Source: Clostridium luticellarii
GTDB lineage: Bacteria; Bacillota; Clostridia; Clostridiales; Clostridiaceae
Reading direction: 5' to 3'
Assembly (NCBI RefSeq): GCF_002995845.1
Contig: NZ_PVXP01000013.1
Span: forward strand, 1-64,000
DNA length: 64,000 nucleotides
The notes under the pieces are model-generated. The model did not search any database, was not told the DNA's origin, and worked only from the letters and a program-made list of their open reading frames with translations. The position numbers were made by a program, and so were the translations under genes. Position 1 is the first letter of the stretch. Every line of letters begins with the position of its first letter. Positions 7,624 to 15,681 of this stretch are shown in pieces.

Positions 7624-8652
7624 CTATTTCCCAATCATATTGTAGAGTATACTTGCAGAAGATGTATCCACATTTGCAAATACTGCGGCCTTAAGCTGCA
7701 GCTTCTCATTTTGCGAAAGTTTCCCGTACATGGCTCTTACACCACTCTCTGCCGAATAGGGATTATATGATGGATCCTTCATGCTTCCCACCACGGATAT
7801 CATCTGGGATATGACTGCTTTTTGGCCTGATGTACTCACAGAACCTGAAGCCGAATTCAATCCGCTTATGACCTGGTCGAGTGCCTGCTGCTTTTCAGTT
7901 GAAGCAGCAGTACTGCCTCCTGAAGTGCTGGAATTTGTCCCATTGTCTTGCTGAGTTTTTCCAGCTTCACCATTAGTTTTCGTGGATATCTCCGAATTCT
8001 TTAGATCGGAATAATCCTTTACCATATTTTTTATAGAATCAAATTTTCCCTTCAATATATCTTCAATATTGATTTTTCTCTTCTCCAGTGTAACCAGAAG
8101 TCTGTCATTTTTAACGTCAAGGGCAGTGATTCCCACCGGAAATCCCTCTGTATTTATCACTATGGAATTCTGCTCAACAGCTGTCTTGTCTTTAAGTCTG
8201 CCGGACAGTTTCTTAAATACATAGGATTTAGGCAGTGTGATTTTTCCCACTTTAAAATAATCAGGAGTATATTTTATTTTACCGCTTTCTTTGGAAATAC
8301 TTCCTTCTGATGTAACAAGTACATTGAACCCCTTATAAGCAGCAGGCACATAAAATTTCATATTGCTGCCGTCAAAGTCTGCCTCTGCTGCTTTTATGGT
8401 AATGCTGCCGCTTTTGTATTCTTTAGAATACAGGGATATAACCTGATTCACTTCGTCCTTTGTGAGCTGGGCAGTTCCTCCCGTGTCCTGGGCTTTTATT
8501 ATTTTACCAAGCAGTTCTGCTGAAAATTTATATTCAGGTACAGTATAGGATGACTGCCAGAAAACAAGCTTCCCAAAAATTGCTGCCGCCAGAATCAAAA
8601 CAACAATTACAATTAAAGGTATCAATTTTTTTCTCTTCTTTGAATTTTCCAT
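7624..8652 (-). CDS. Membrane-anchored extracytoplasmic protein with a domain shared with the next CWB2 protein
   Basis: A 342-residue protein with one N-terminal transmembrane anchor (LIPLIVIVVLILAAAIF) and an extracytoplasmic body that resembles the YpmS/DUF2140 type only loosely. A Ser/Thr/Gly-rich linker around 235-255 leads to a C-terminal helical domain of about 85 residues. That domain (ISQMISVVGSMKDPSYNPYS, then GVRAMYGKLSQNEKLQLKAAV) is clearly related to the C-terminus of the CWB2 protein at 8839-10173. It is the first gene of the Wzz/phosphatase/kinase transcript. It may link polysaccharide export to a surface protein; this is inference. Confidence 0.6.
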   Translation of the reverse strand: MENSKKRKKLIPLIVIVVLILAAAIFGKLVFWQSSYTVPEYKFSAELLGKIIKAQDTGGTAQLTKDEVNQVISLYSKEYKSGSITIKAAEADFDGSNMKFYVPAAYKGFNVLVTSEGSISKESGKIKYTPDYFKVGKITLPKSYVFKKLSGRLKDKTAVEQNSIVINTEGFPVGITALDVKNDRLLVTLEKRKINIEDILKGKFDSIKNMVKDYSDLKNSEISTKTNGEAGKTQQDNGTNSSTSGGSTAASTEKQQALDQVISGLNSASGSVSTSGQKAVISQMISVVGSMKDPSYNPYSAESGVRAMYGKLSQNEKLQLKAAVFANVDTSSASILYNMIGK

Positions 8653-8772
8653 ATACGTTCTCCCAAAATTTAATATATTTATATTTGCCGACCATCTACA
8701 TGCAATTACAATTTAAATCCGGAAAAATAAAGCCAGTTAAAAAACTATAAGCTATCCAGAAATATATTATTT

Positions 8773-8781
8773 ATTATAACA
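8773..8781 (-). promoter_or_regulatory. Extended -10 promoter of the EPS control operon
   Basis: Minus-strand TGTTATAAT, an extended -10 (TGn plus TATAAT), lies about 120 bp upstream of the membrane-anchored protein gene. No good -35 is seen at 17 bp. Confidence 0.45.
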
Positions 8782-8838
8782 TATCTTAGGATAACTTATA
8801 TGTAAATTTAAAATTAATAACAAATTCAATATCTTCCA

Positions 8839-10173
8839 CTAAAGCCCAAATTTGTCTTTAAGAGTATACCCCTCCGAAATGGTGACTCCGGAATTAATTA
8901 TGGCAGTTTGGAAAGCAGCTTTTTCTTCACTTGAAAGGCTGTTGTAAAGAGCCTCTATGCCGGGTGCATCCTGCTTGTAATCATAATTTTCATCGGCAAC
9001 ATATTTTCCCATGGAAGTTATTGTATCAGATATTATCTCCTTTTGGGTATTGTTTAAAGATGAATTATCTGAAATATCTATAGTTTTGAGCTTTCCCAGA
9101 ACTGAATTGAAAACATCATAGTCGGACTGTGATCCACCGCTTCCACCAGATCCAGAATTTCCTCCATTTCCAGTTAGCAAATCCTGAAGTGAACTTACAA
9201 TGCTCTCAGGAACTGCTGCAGTTCCTCCTATGGCAGTGACTTTGACAGTCTCTGCAGCATTTGACTTTAGGAAATTCTCTATACCGATGTTTACGGAATT
9301 ATAGGTCAGAATTACCGGTGAAGCTGTTTTTGCAGCCAGTGCAGAAGCCGAAAGCGCGTCTGCAAATTCATTTCCCGTAGGGCCGTCTGCCTGAACCACA
9401 TATATATTATTGTCAAATTTAATTTTGTCCTTGAAATAGGTAAGTACATTCAAGTTGGTATCGAACCTGTTTTGTCCGCTGACTCTTTCAGCAGAGGGAA
9501 GCTGTGCAAGCACATTGTCACTTATGACTCCGCTTCCGCCTATTACGTAGGAACTTTCTATGGAAGTCTTGTTTGCATCTATATAATTTTTCACTGCGTC
9601 CGGCAGGGAACCAGCTCCTGTCAAAAGTATGGGCATATTTTCACTGGCAGCTACAGGTGCTATGGAAAGAGAATCTGCAAAGCCATAGGCAGAGGTCACC
9701 ACTGCACTTGTGAAAGGCTTCAGTGCTTCCGCCACTTTTACGGAAGTTTCAAACCTATCCTGTCCACCTATTCTCTCGGTGACAAGTCCCATTCCCTTGA
9801 GTTCATTTTCTATATCCGCCGATATGGATGCCGTTCCCCCTATTTCTATTACATGTTTTGCCTTTAGCCTTGTTATCTCGTTTTTGGTATTCACATCGAG
9901 AGTCTTGCTGGCAGTCAAAAGTATGGGAGCGGAATATTTTTTTGCCAGAGGTGCAGCACACAGGGCATCCGGATAGTTCTCTCCGCTGGCAAGCACTACA
10001 TATTCCGAAGTATCCCATCCATCCTGAGATACCTTCGCGGATGTCTCATATCTGTCCTGACCTCCCAGTCTGGGCACTGCTGCCGAGGCTTTTTCAGGCA
10101 GTACAATACCTGCTGAGGAAGCCAGAAATATTCCAAGAATCAGTTTTGAAAATATCTTATTTCCCTTTATCAT
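8839..10173 (-). CDS. CWB2 wall-anchored protein with a small C-terminal helical domain
   Basis: Exported surface protein of 444 residues. A signal peptide (LGIFLASSAGIVLPEKASA) is followed by three cell-wall-binding-repeat-2 domains (PF04122) covering roughly 33-340. Their hallmarks RLGGQDRYETS, RIGGQDRFETSVKVAE and RVSGQNRFDTNLNVL, plus ALCAAPLAKKYSAPILLT, are visible. These domains bind secondary wall polymer in clostridia. A Gly/Ser linker (GNGGNSGSGGSGGS) leads to a C-terminal domain of about 85 residues homologous to that of the membrane protein at 7624. The RBS is GGAAGGTG. A terminator at 10263-10305 separates it from the CWB2 gene upstream. Confidence 0.9.
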   Translation of the reverse strand: MIKGNKIFSKLILGIFLASSAGIVLPEKASAAVPRLGGQDRYETSAKVSQDGWDTSEYVVLASGENYPDALCAAPLAKKYSAPILLTASKTLDVNTKNEITRLKAKHVIEIGGTASISADIENELKGMGLVTERIGGQDRFETSVKVAEALKPFTSAVVTSAYGFADSLSIAPVAASENMPILLTGAGSLPDAVKNYIDANKTSIESSYVIGGSGVISDNVLAQLPSAERVSGQNRFDTNLNVLTYFKDKIKFDNNIYVVQADGPTGNEFADALSASALAAKTASPVILTYNSVNIGIENFLKSNAAETVKVTAIGGTAAVPESIVSSLQDLLTGNGGNSGSGGSGGSQSDYDVFNSVLGKLKTIDISDNSSLNNTQKEIISDTITSMGKYVADENYDYKQDAPGIEALYNSLSSEEKAAFQTAIINSGVTISEGYTLKDKFGL

Positions 10174-10191
10174 AAAAACACCTTCCTTTCT

Positions 10192-10222
10192 TATTCAATT
10201 CACAATTGATAATTGTGGAGGA
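10192..10222. repeat. AATTCACAATT-type repeat upstream of a CWB2 gene
   Basis: TTCAATTCACAATTGATAATTG followed by GGAGGATTTTC resembles the start of the hairpin repeat family seen at 45512 and 49272, but the right hairpin arm is missing. Confidence 0.45.
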
Positions 10223-10262
10223 TTTTCTGCAATGTATTTTGAATTTTATACTTTGCTCTTTA

Positions 10263-10305
10263 TTAAGAGAACCCAGGGGATTGGCCTGAGTTCTCTGTCT
10301 TAATG
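10263..10305 (-). terminator. Terminator after the 573-residue CWB2 gene
   Basis: Imperfect inverted repeat TAAGAGAAC-CCAGG ... CCTGAG-TTCTCT-GTCTTA, 20 bp past the stop at 10325. It lacks a clean T-run, so it may also act as a 3' stabilising hairpin. Confidence 0.5.
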
Positions 10306-10324
10306 TTTAAATTCTATTCTGCTT

Positions 10325-12046
10325 TTATTTTTGTACTGTAACTACAAAATACTCATTAGTATTTGTATATATTCTATATGTTCCAAGTGGACTATCTGAA
10401 CTTAAAATTGAATCAACATTATCTGCTCTTGAATCATTACTATTATATAAAGTTACACCATCCTGATCAACCCTATTTACCTTCCACTGTGTATCCTTAA
10501 GGGTAAATTCCGGGGAAGGCTGATTTAAATCAATAGAGCCCTTTACTGCGGAATTCAAGCTTGAAACAAATGCCTGATAATCATCATAGGTGATAGTACC
10601 ACTCTTTATTTTTTCAGCAATAGCTTGCGAGTCTATAGTACCATCCTCTTCAATATATTTTGAGAATTTAGACTCATCACCTTTGGCCTTTTCCTGTACT
10701 AAATAATCTTTGAATGTTTTTCCATCAATAGTAACTGATTTCGAATGTTCATTTGCCAAATCATATGCTGTTTCCACTCTACTCTTTATTGTATCCAAAT
10801 CAGCATTATCTGAATTATCAAATAAGGTCTCATAATCAACTACTCTATTCTTATACTCATCTGTTACAGTTAAAATTATTTTTCCATCTTTCGCCACATC
10901 ATTCACATTAAAATATTTACTTAAATTTGGATTATTATTTACAACTTCTTTAATTTTAGGTCCATAGTATTTAGCTACATCTGATGTAATATTTTTATAA
11001 GTAGTACTTCCACCACCACCGCCGCCTGTGGATGCTTTGCCAAAGGCGTCTTTGATCTCGTCAGCCAGTGAATCGGATATGTTGCCTGTTCCGCCCAGTA
11101 TTGTAAGTGTACTGTTCTTAGGTACATTTTCATCAAGAAAATCTGTTGTAGCGGAGCTAAGTGATAATCCAGTTATTATGAGAGGATTCTTGTTCTTGGC
11201 AGCCAGTGCACCGCCTGTCAGTGCATCTGCAAATTCATTGCCTACAGGACCGTTGCCCAGTGCAGCATATACATTTCCAAAACCGAAGTCGGACTTGAAT
11301 TCTTTAAGTACGGCTATATTGGTCTCATATCTGTCTGCTCCTCCCAGTCTCGTTGGAGATGGAAGCGAATCTTTGACGGAATCACTTACAGAACCGGTTT
11401 CTCCTATTACATAAGTTGCAGTTATATTTGAATTTGCTTTAAGGTAATTTGTTTCAGCATCAGGAAGAGTGTTCTGTGTTGTCAACAGTATTGGTATTCC
11501 GTTTATAGCTGCAGCAGGACCTGCGGACAGTGCATCTGCATAACCTTCCCCGCTTGCTACAACTGCTTTTGTAGGTTTAGTACCCAGAGCATCGGCTATT
11601 TTCACAGAAGTTTCATACCTGTCTTGTCCACCTAATCTTTGAACATCAGAAACCTGAGCCTTTATTTCATCTACAACGCTGTCTGGAACCACACCTGTGC
11701 CTCCAACTACAATTACATGCTCCACCTTCAAATTCTTAAGCTGATCCAATACATTCTGATTCAAGCTGTTTCCATAAGTCAGAAGTATAGGTGCATTTTT
11801 AGCTTTTGCAAGTGGTGTTGCACAGAGTGCATCTGCATAACCTTCTCCATTTGCCACTATTGCATAACTTGAAGAAGTCCAGCCTGCATCTGCAACTTTT
11901 GCAGCTGTCTCATACCTGTCAGCCCCTCCAATTCGGGTTACATTACTGGATGAATCAGCTTTCACAGTTGCCGGAAGTGTCGTACCTGCAATCAGCAAAG
12001 TTGCCACGCTGCAAGCCGACAATACCTTTTTACTATTTTTTTGCAT
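10325..12046 (-). CDS. CWB2 wall-anchored protein with an unknown C-terminal domain
   Basis: A 573-residue exported protein. A signal peptide ends near ATVKADS. Three CWB2 repeats follow (RIGGADRYETAAKVAD, RLGGQDRYETSVKIAD, RLGGADRYETNIAVL) to about residue 335. After a poly-glycine linker comes an effector region of about 220 residues (KNITSDVAKYYGPKIKEVV onward) that I cannot assign. The DNA encoding this region is visibly more AT-rich than the CWB2 part, which suggests module replacement. ATG 12046 is chosen because GGAGGG lies 8 nt upstream. It has its own promoter (12143-12171) and terminator. Confidence 0.88.
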   Translation of the reverse strand: MQKNSKKVLSACSVATLLIAGTTLPATVKADSSSNVTRIGGADRYETAAKVADAGWTSSSYAIVANGEGYADALCATPLAKAKNAPILLTYGNSLNQNVLDQLKNLKVEHVIVVGGTGVVPDSVVDEIKAQVSDVQRLGGQDRYETSVKIADALGTKPTKAVVASGEGYADALSAGPAAAINGIPILLTTQNTLPDAETNYLKANSNITATYVIGETGSVSDSVKDSLPSPTRLGGADRYETNIAVLKEFKSDFGFGNVYAALGNGPVGNEFADALTGGALAAKNKNPLIITGLSLSSATTDFLDENVPKNSTLTILGGTGNISDSLADEIKDAFGKASTGGGGGGSTTYKNITSDVAKYYGPKIKEVVNNNPNLSKYFNVNDVAKDGKIILTVTDEYKNRVVDYETLFDNSDNADLDTIKSRVETAYDLANEHSKSVTIDGKTFKDYLVQEKAKGDESKFSKYIEEDGTIDSQAIAEKIKSGTITYDDYQAFVSSLNSAVKGSIDLNQPSPEFTLKDTQWKVNRVDQDGVTLYNSNDSRADNVDSILSSDSPLGTYRIYTNTNEYFVVTVQK

Positions 12047-12142
12047 ATGTATTCCCTCCATTCATGTTTAATAAAGCCTTAACCATAGACAAACATCATA
12101 TTCCATTTACAATATTAGTGTTAACAAATTTGACATATCTAT

Positions 12143-12171
12143 ATTATACTACTAAAATAATTATTTTCCAA
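12143..12171 (-). promoter_or_regulatory. Sigma-A promoter of the 573-residue CWB2 gene
   Basis: Minus strand -35 TTGGAA, 17-bp spacer, -10 TATAAT. The predicted transcript start is about 90 nt upstream of the ATG at 12046. Confidence 0.7.
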
Positions 12172-12246
12172 TAGCATATAGGCTCCTTTACTACTTAGTA
12201 TTCGTCTACATTTCAATTTTTTTTAGACCTTATCCGAAATTTATAA

Positions 12247-12290
12247 AAAACTATGAAATAAACTTTGCTTTCAAAGCAATTTCATAGTTT
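12247..12290 (-). terminator. Terminator of the SLAP-like gene
   Basis: AAACTATGAAAT pairs with ATTTCATAGTTT, and an inner CTTTG/CAAAG helix extends the hairpin. It lies 8 bp past the stop at 12299 and is bracketed by A and T runs. Confidence 0.75.
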
Positions 12291-12298
12291 TATAATAA

Positions 12299-13171
12299 TT
12301 ACAATTTTTTTATATTTTTGCCGCCGTTTATGTTTACCAGCTTGTAAATTACCGACCAGCCCTCCAGGCTCTGATCATTTTCGGGATGAACATCTGTGGG
12401 AAATGCAAAATTACATAATCTAGCTCTATAAGGGCTCACTGTGAAATTCTTCATGATAAAATTCTGGGATTTTACCGCACGTTTGTTTTTGTCAAGCACG
12501 GTCATAGGCATCTTGCTGATGGTAATAGGCTTGTTTGTGGCATTTCTCATAACTGTTGTTACAAGAATATTGCCGTTTTTCTGAAGTCCTATGCTGAAGG
12601 TGGATATACTGAACTCTCCCTCTTCCATTTCAGGAAGCTCGTCTAAAAATTTATCGAAAACAAGTTTGTCCTCAACAGATATTTTCTCAGGCAGTCCTTC
12701 ATATCTGGGTCTCACTTTAGAAGTTACATTGAATTCTCCGTTTAAAACAATTTTCCAGTCATCTGCAGGTATTTTATCCACTTTAAAATTTTTCTTGTCA
12801 AAATAGAGTTTTACAGGTCTGGCAGAATGAGGTGGAAGTTTTCCCAGGGATGCCAGGTTAAAAGTCTGAGAAGCCAGCGTGTCCCCTTTTGAATTTACGA
12901 TTAAAAAAGGTATCTTCTGCAGATTCAAATTAGTTGAAAGTCCATTTCTCACATAAACCTTGACCTCAACTTTATCTCCCATATCATAGGCATACACACC
13001 TGATACATTAAGCTGTCCTTCTTTTATTGGCGGAAGCTCCCTTATCTCATCTATAAAAATCTCTTTCTGCACATCCGAAATTACATTTTCCTCTTCATCT
13101 AAAAGTGAAAGAACAGTGGAAACATATCCTTCACCGTTGTTTTTCTTGTCCTGTTGTTTTTTCTTAACCAT
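12299..13171 (-). CDS. SLAP-domain protein, probable S-layer assembly factor
   Basis: A 290-residue protein with no signal peptide from the chosen start. ATG 13171 has GGAGGTATAAT before it, while the longer frame to 13246 has none. The body is two related units of about 105 residues, at about 45-155 and 175-285. Each has an IRELPPIKEGQLNVSGVYAY / LDELPEMEEGEFSISTFSIG opening and a VRNG / MRNATNKPI centre. This matches the duplicated SLAP domain found in accessory-Sec S-layer assembly proteins of Firmicutes. A role in S-layer secretion would suit its place among CWB2 genes. No secA2 is in the window. Confidence 0.65.
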   Translation of the reverse strand: MVKKKQQDKKNNGEGYVSTVLSLLDEEENVISDVQKEIFIDEIRELPPIKEGQLNVSGVYAYDMGDKVEVKVYVRNGLSTNLNLQKIPFLIVNSKGDTLASQTFNLASLGKLPPHSARPVKLYFDKKNFKVDKIPADDWKIVLNGEFNVTSKVRPRYEGLPEKISVEDKLVFDKFLDELPEMEEGEFSISTFSIGLQKNGNILVTTVMRNATNKPITISKMPMTVLDKNKRAVKSQNFIMKNFTVSPYRARLCNFAFPTDVHPENDQSLEGWSVIYKLVNINGGKNIKKL

Positions 13172-13356
13172 ATTATACCTCCGAATTCTTTTAATAGCAC
13201 AATCACCCACAATAAAACTATTGATTATCTTAACTAAATATATCATAAGGATTTTATAAAATCAAATACAATTCAGCCAAATTTAATCAATAGTCATAGT
13301 GATTGATTTCTATTAATGGTATAATAATCTAAAAAACTATAAAGGAGGAAGGTGTT

Positions 13357-15111
13357 TTGAAAAAATATCTCAGAAAATATGCTGGTTTCACCATGCTTCT
13401 TCTATTGTCTCTCTGTTTCACATTTACATGGAATCCATCAGATGCAAGAGCATCAGGCAACAATAATTACACAATTGTGGACTCACAGATAACTGCGGAC
13501 AATATATATCCCTTTCAAAATGGACTTGCCAAATTTCGAAGCGGTAATTTCTACGGTCTTATGGATAAAAACGGTAAAATAAAAACAAATCCTGAATTTA
13601 CTTCCATAGAATCTTTCAAAAATGGTTATGCAAAAATTTATAAGGGCACCAAAATCGGCTTTGCAGATGAGAATGGAAATATTGCAGTACAGCCCCAGTA
13701 TGAAAATGCAGGAGATTTTTCAAAGGAAGGCCTGGCACCAATAAATTCAGATTCCAAATGGGGCTTTATAAATACCAGAGGAGATATTGTCATAAAGCCT
13801 GAATTTGACGCCGTATATGGTTCTCAGCAGGGCTTCATGAGAGTGAGAAAAGGAGGAAAATACGGCTTTGTAGACAGCAGGGGAAACATATTTTCAGATT
13901 GTAAATATGACAACGCATATGATTTTCAGGAGGGTTATGCAGCTGTAAAAATAAATAATTCCTGGGGACTCATAGATACAAATGGCAGTTTCAAATCATT
14001 CGATTTCGATGAAATAAAATCTCCTGTGCTGGGACTTGTTCCTGTGAAAACAGGGGACAAGTGGGGACTTTGTGACATGAGCGGAAAAATAGTTCTTGAA
14101 CCCAAATACAAGGACATCTCCTATTTGAGTAAAAATCTTATAAAAGTCTCCAGCGGAGGTAAATACGGTGTTATTGACAAAAATGGCCGTTTGATTCTGA
14201 ATTTGAGCTATGACAGCATCACACCCGCCAGCGGTGGCTTAAGTCAAATAGTTAAAAACGGCAAGTGCGGCATCATAGATGATTCCGGAAAAACAATTGT
14301 CAAACCTGAGCTTGACTGGATAGACAGCTATCATGAGGGAAAGGCCATTATAACCTCCCACGGAAGATATGGATTCATAAACACCAAGGGAGAAATAAAA
14401 TACATGCCTGAATTTGATAAAATATATGCTTTCAGTGAGGGTCTTGCCAGAGTACAAAAGGGCAGCAAATGGGGCTTTATAAATGAAAATGGAGATACCA
14501 TAATAGATACTGTATTTGATAATGCCTCAGATTTCAGCCAGGGTTATGCAGCAGTTAAAAAGAATACAGGTTCTGCAGGTATTGAAGATTCCGGTGATGC
14601 AGCTCTTATAAAAAAATATATAAAATGGGGATATATTGACAGACTGGGTTCCACTTTTATATCCTATGATTTTGACAGTGCCTCGCCTTTTGACGGTGAT
14701 ACCGCTCTGGTCCTACAGGACAATAAATGCAGCACCATAAAAATTTCAGACATAAAGTCAATGCAGAGTCTCAGTACCGCAGATCCATACAAAGTATGGA
14801 AAATAAAATTCAGCAAGCCAATTGATGACAAGGCAGTCAAAAATGAAGATGACGACACCGTGATAAATAATATAGATATGACCATGACAGACAATATCAA
14901 AGTTACAGACAAAAACGGAAAATACGTAGATGTTTCATTTTCCCTGGAGGCTCCAAATGTTATAACAATAAATCCTCCTTATGAAGGGTACGAAACCTCC
15001 CAGGATTATACCATAACCATACTCAGCAACAACAAATACAATATAAGGGATAAAGACGGAAATACCTTAAAACCTTCCATTATAGAGATACCATTTTCAA
15101 TAGTCAATTGA
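13357..15111 (+). CDS. Exported WG-repeat protein with C-terminal Ig-like domain
   Basis: A 584-residue secreted protein, transcribed divergently from the SLAP-like gene. A signal peptide (MLLLLSLCFTFTWNPSDARA) precedes about nine WG repeats (PF14903) between residues 45 and 460. Each has a form such as KYGFVDSRGNI or KWGFINENGDTII followed by a FDxxxxFxxGxAxV strand. The final 110 residues (KVWKIKFSKPIDDKAVKNED onward) resemble SbsA-type Ig-like domains. Start is TTG 13357 behind AAAGGAGG. A TATAAT at 13320-13325 is a likely -10. WG repeats form beta-rich surface modules; binding partners are unknown. No CWB2 or sorting anchor is present. Confidence 0.8.
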   Translation: MKKYLRKYAGFTMLLLLSLCFTFTWNPSDARASGNNNYTIVDSQITADNIYPFQNGLAKFRSGNFYGLMDKNGKIKTNPEFTSIESFKNGYAKIYKGTKIGFADENGNIAVQPQYENAGDFSKEGLAPINSDSKWGFINTRGDIVIKPEFDAVYGSQQGFMRVRKGGKYGFVDSRGNIFSDCKYDNAYDFQEGYAAVKINNSWGLIDTNGSFKSFDFDEIKSPVLGLVPVKTGDKWGLCDMSGKIVLEPKYKDISYLSKNLIKVSSGGKYGVIDKNGRLILNLSYDSITPASGGLSQIVKNGKCGIIDDSGKTIVKPELDWIDSYHEGKAIITSHGRYGFINTKGEIKYMPEFDKIYAFSEGLARVQKGSKWGFINENGDTIIDTVFDNASDFSQGYAAVKKNTGSAGIEDSGDAALIKKYIKWGYIDRLGSTFISYDFDSASPFDGDTALVLQDNKCSTIKISDIKSMQSLSTADPYKVWKIKFSKPIDDKAVKNEDDDTVINNIDMTMTDNIKVTDKNGKYVDVSFSLEAPNVITINPPYEGYETSQDYTITILSNNKYNIRDKDGNTLKPSIIEIPFSIVN

Positions 15112-15123
15112 ATTTGAAAAAAC

Positions 15124-15157
15124 TAAGAGTGAATAGCTAAAGGCTATTTCACTCTTA
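15124..15157. terminator. Bidirectional terminator between convergent genes
   Basis: TAAGAGTGAATAGC pairs with GGCTATTTCACTCTTA across a 4-nt loop, with flanking A and T runs. It lies between the WG-repeat gene (+) and the lipoprotein gene (-). Confidence 0.85.
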
Positions 15158-15160
15158 ATT

Positions 15161-15559
15161 TTATTTTACAGTTATATTGGCTATGTTCTTGTTGTTTCTG
15201 ACTGCCATCACATTGACCTGCATGTTTTTATATTTCTTTTTTAAATCATTTGCATATTTCTGTGCCAGATCCTTTGCTTCCTTATCACTTGTACCCTCTT
15301 TAATCACCATAGTTGCTATGGCCCTGTTGTTTTGAACATATACCTTTCCATTCAATATAGACTTTTCCTTTTTAAGCTTGGCAGTCTTGTCCGTATCCTC
15401 AGTAATTTTAAGTTTCTTTTCATTCTCGGAAGCCTGGGTGGTCTTTTTGGAATCACCATTTTGCTGTCCTGATTTATTCCAGAAAGAACAGGCTGAAAAA
15501 GATACAATGAGCATCATGATAACTACAGCAATTCCAAGTGATTTAATCTTCCCTCTCAT
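15161..15559 (-). CDS. Small lipoprotein of unknown function
   Basis: A 132-residue protein with a lipoprotein signal: a hydrophobic stretch, then lipobox FSAC with the acylated cysteine near residue 24. A charged Lys/Thr/Glu-rich linker leads to a C-terminal domain (VYVQNNRAIATMVIKEGTSD onward) shaped like the sporulation-associated YhcN/YlaJ lipoproteins, though the match is weak. ATG 15559 is chosen over the adjacent TTG at 15562 because of the AGGAGAG spacing. It is transcribed towards the WG-repeat gene and ends in the shared terminator. Confidence 0.7.
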   Translation of the reverse strand: MRGKIKSLGIAVVIMMLIVSFSACSFWNKSGQQNGDSKKTTQASENEKKLKITEDTDKTAKLKKEKSILNGKVYVQNNRAIATMVIKEGTSDKEAKDLAQKYANDLKKKYKNMQVNVMAVRNNKNIANITVK

Positions 15560-15681
15560 CAAATTATCTCTCCTATATCATAACTAATTGATTGAATGGG
15601 GAAATTCCCTCAATCTACAGCTTATATTCTATCACACCTGATGAGATTTAACAGATGCCGCTTAAGTTATTCATAAAAAAT

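Noticed and set aside
9472-9976. Plus-strand open frames opposite the CWB2 gene at 8839
   Set aside because: They mirror the repetitive CWB2 coding sequence, lack ribosome sites and show no domain; the minus-strand protein is certain.
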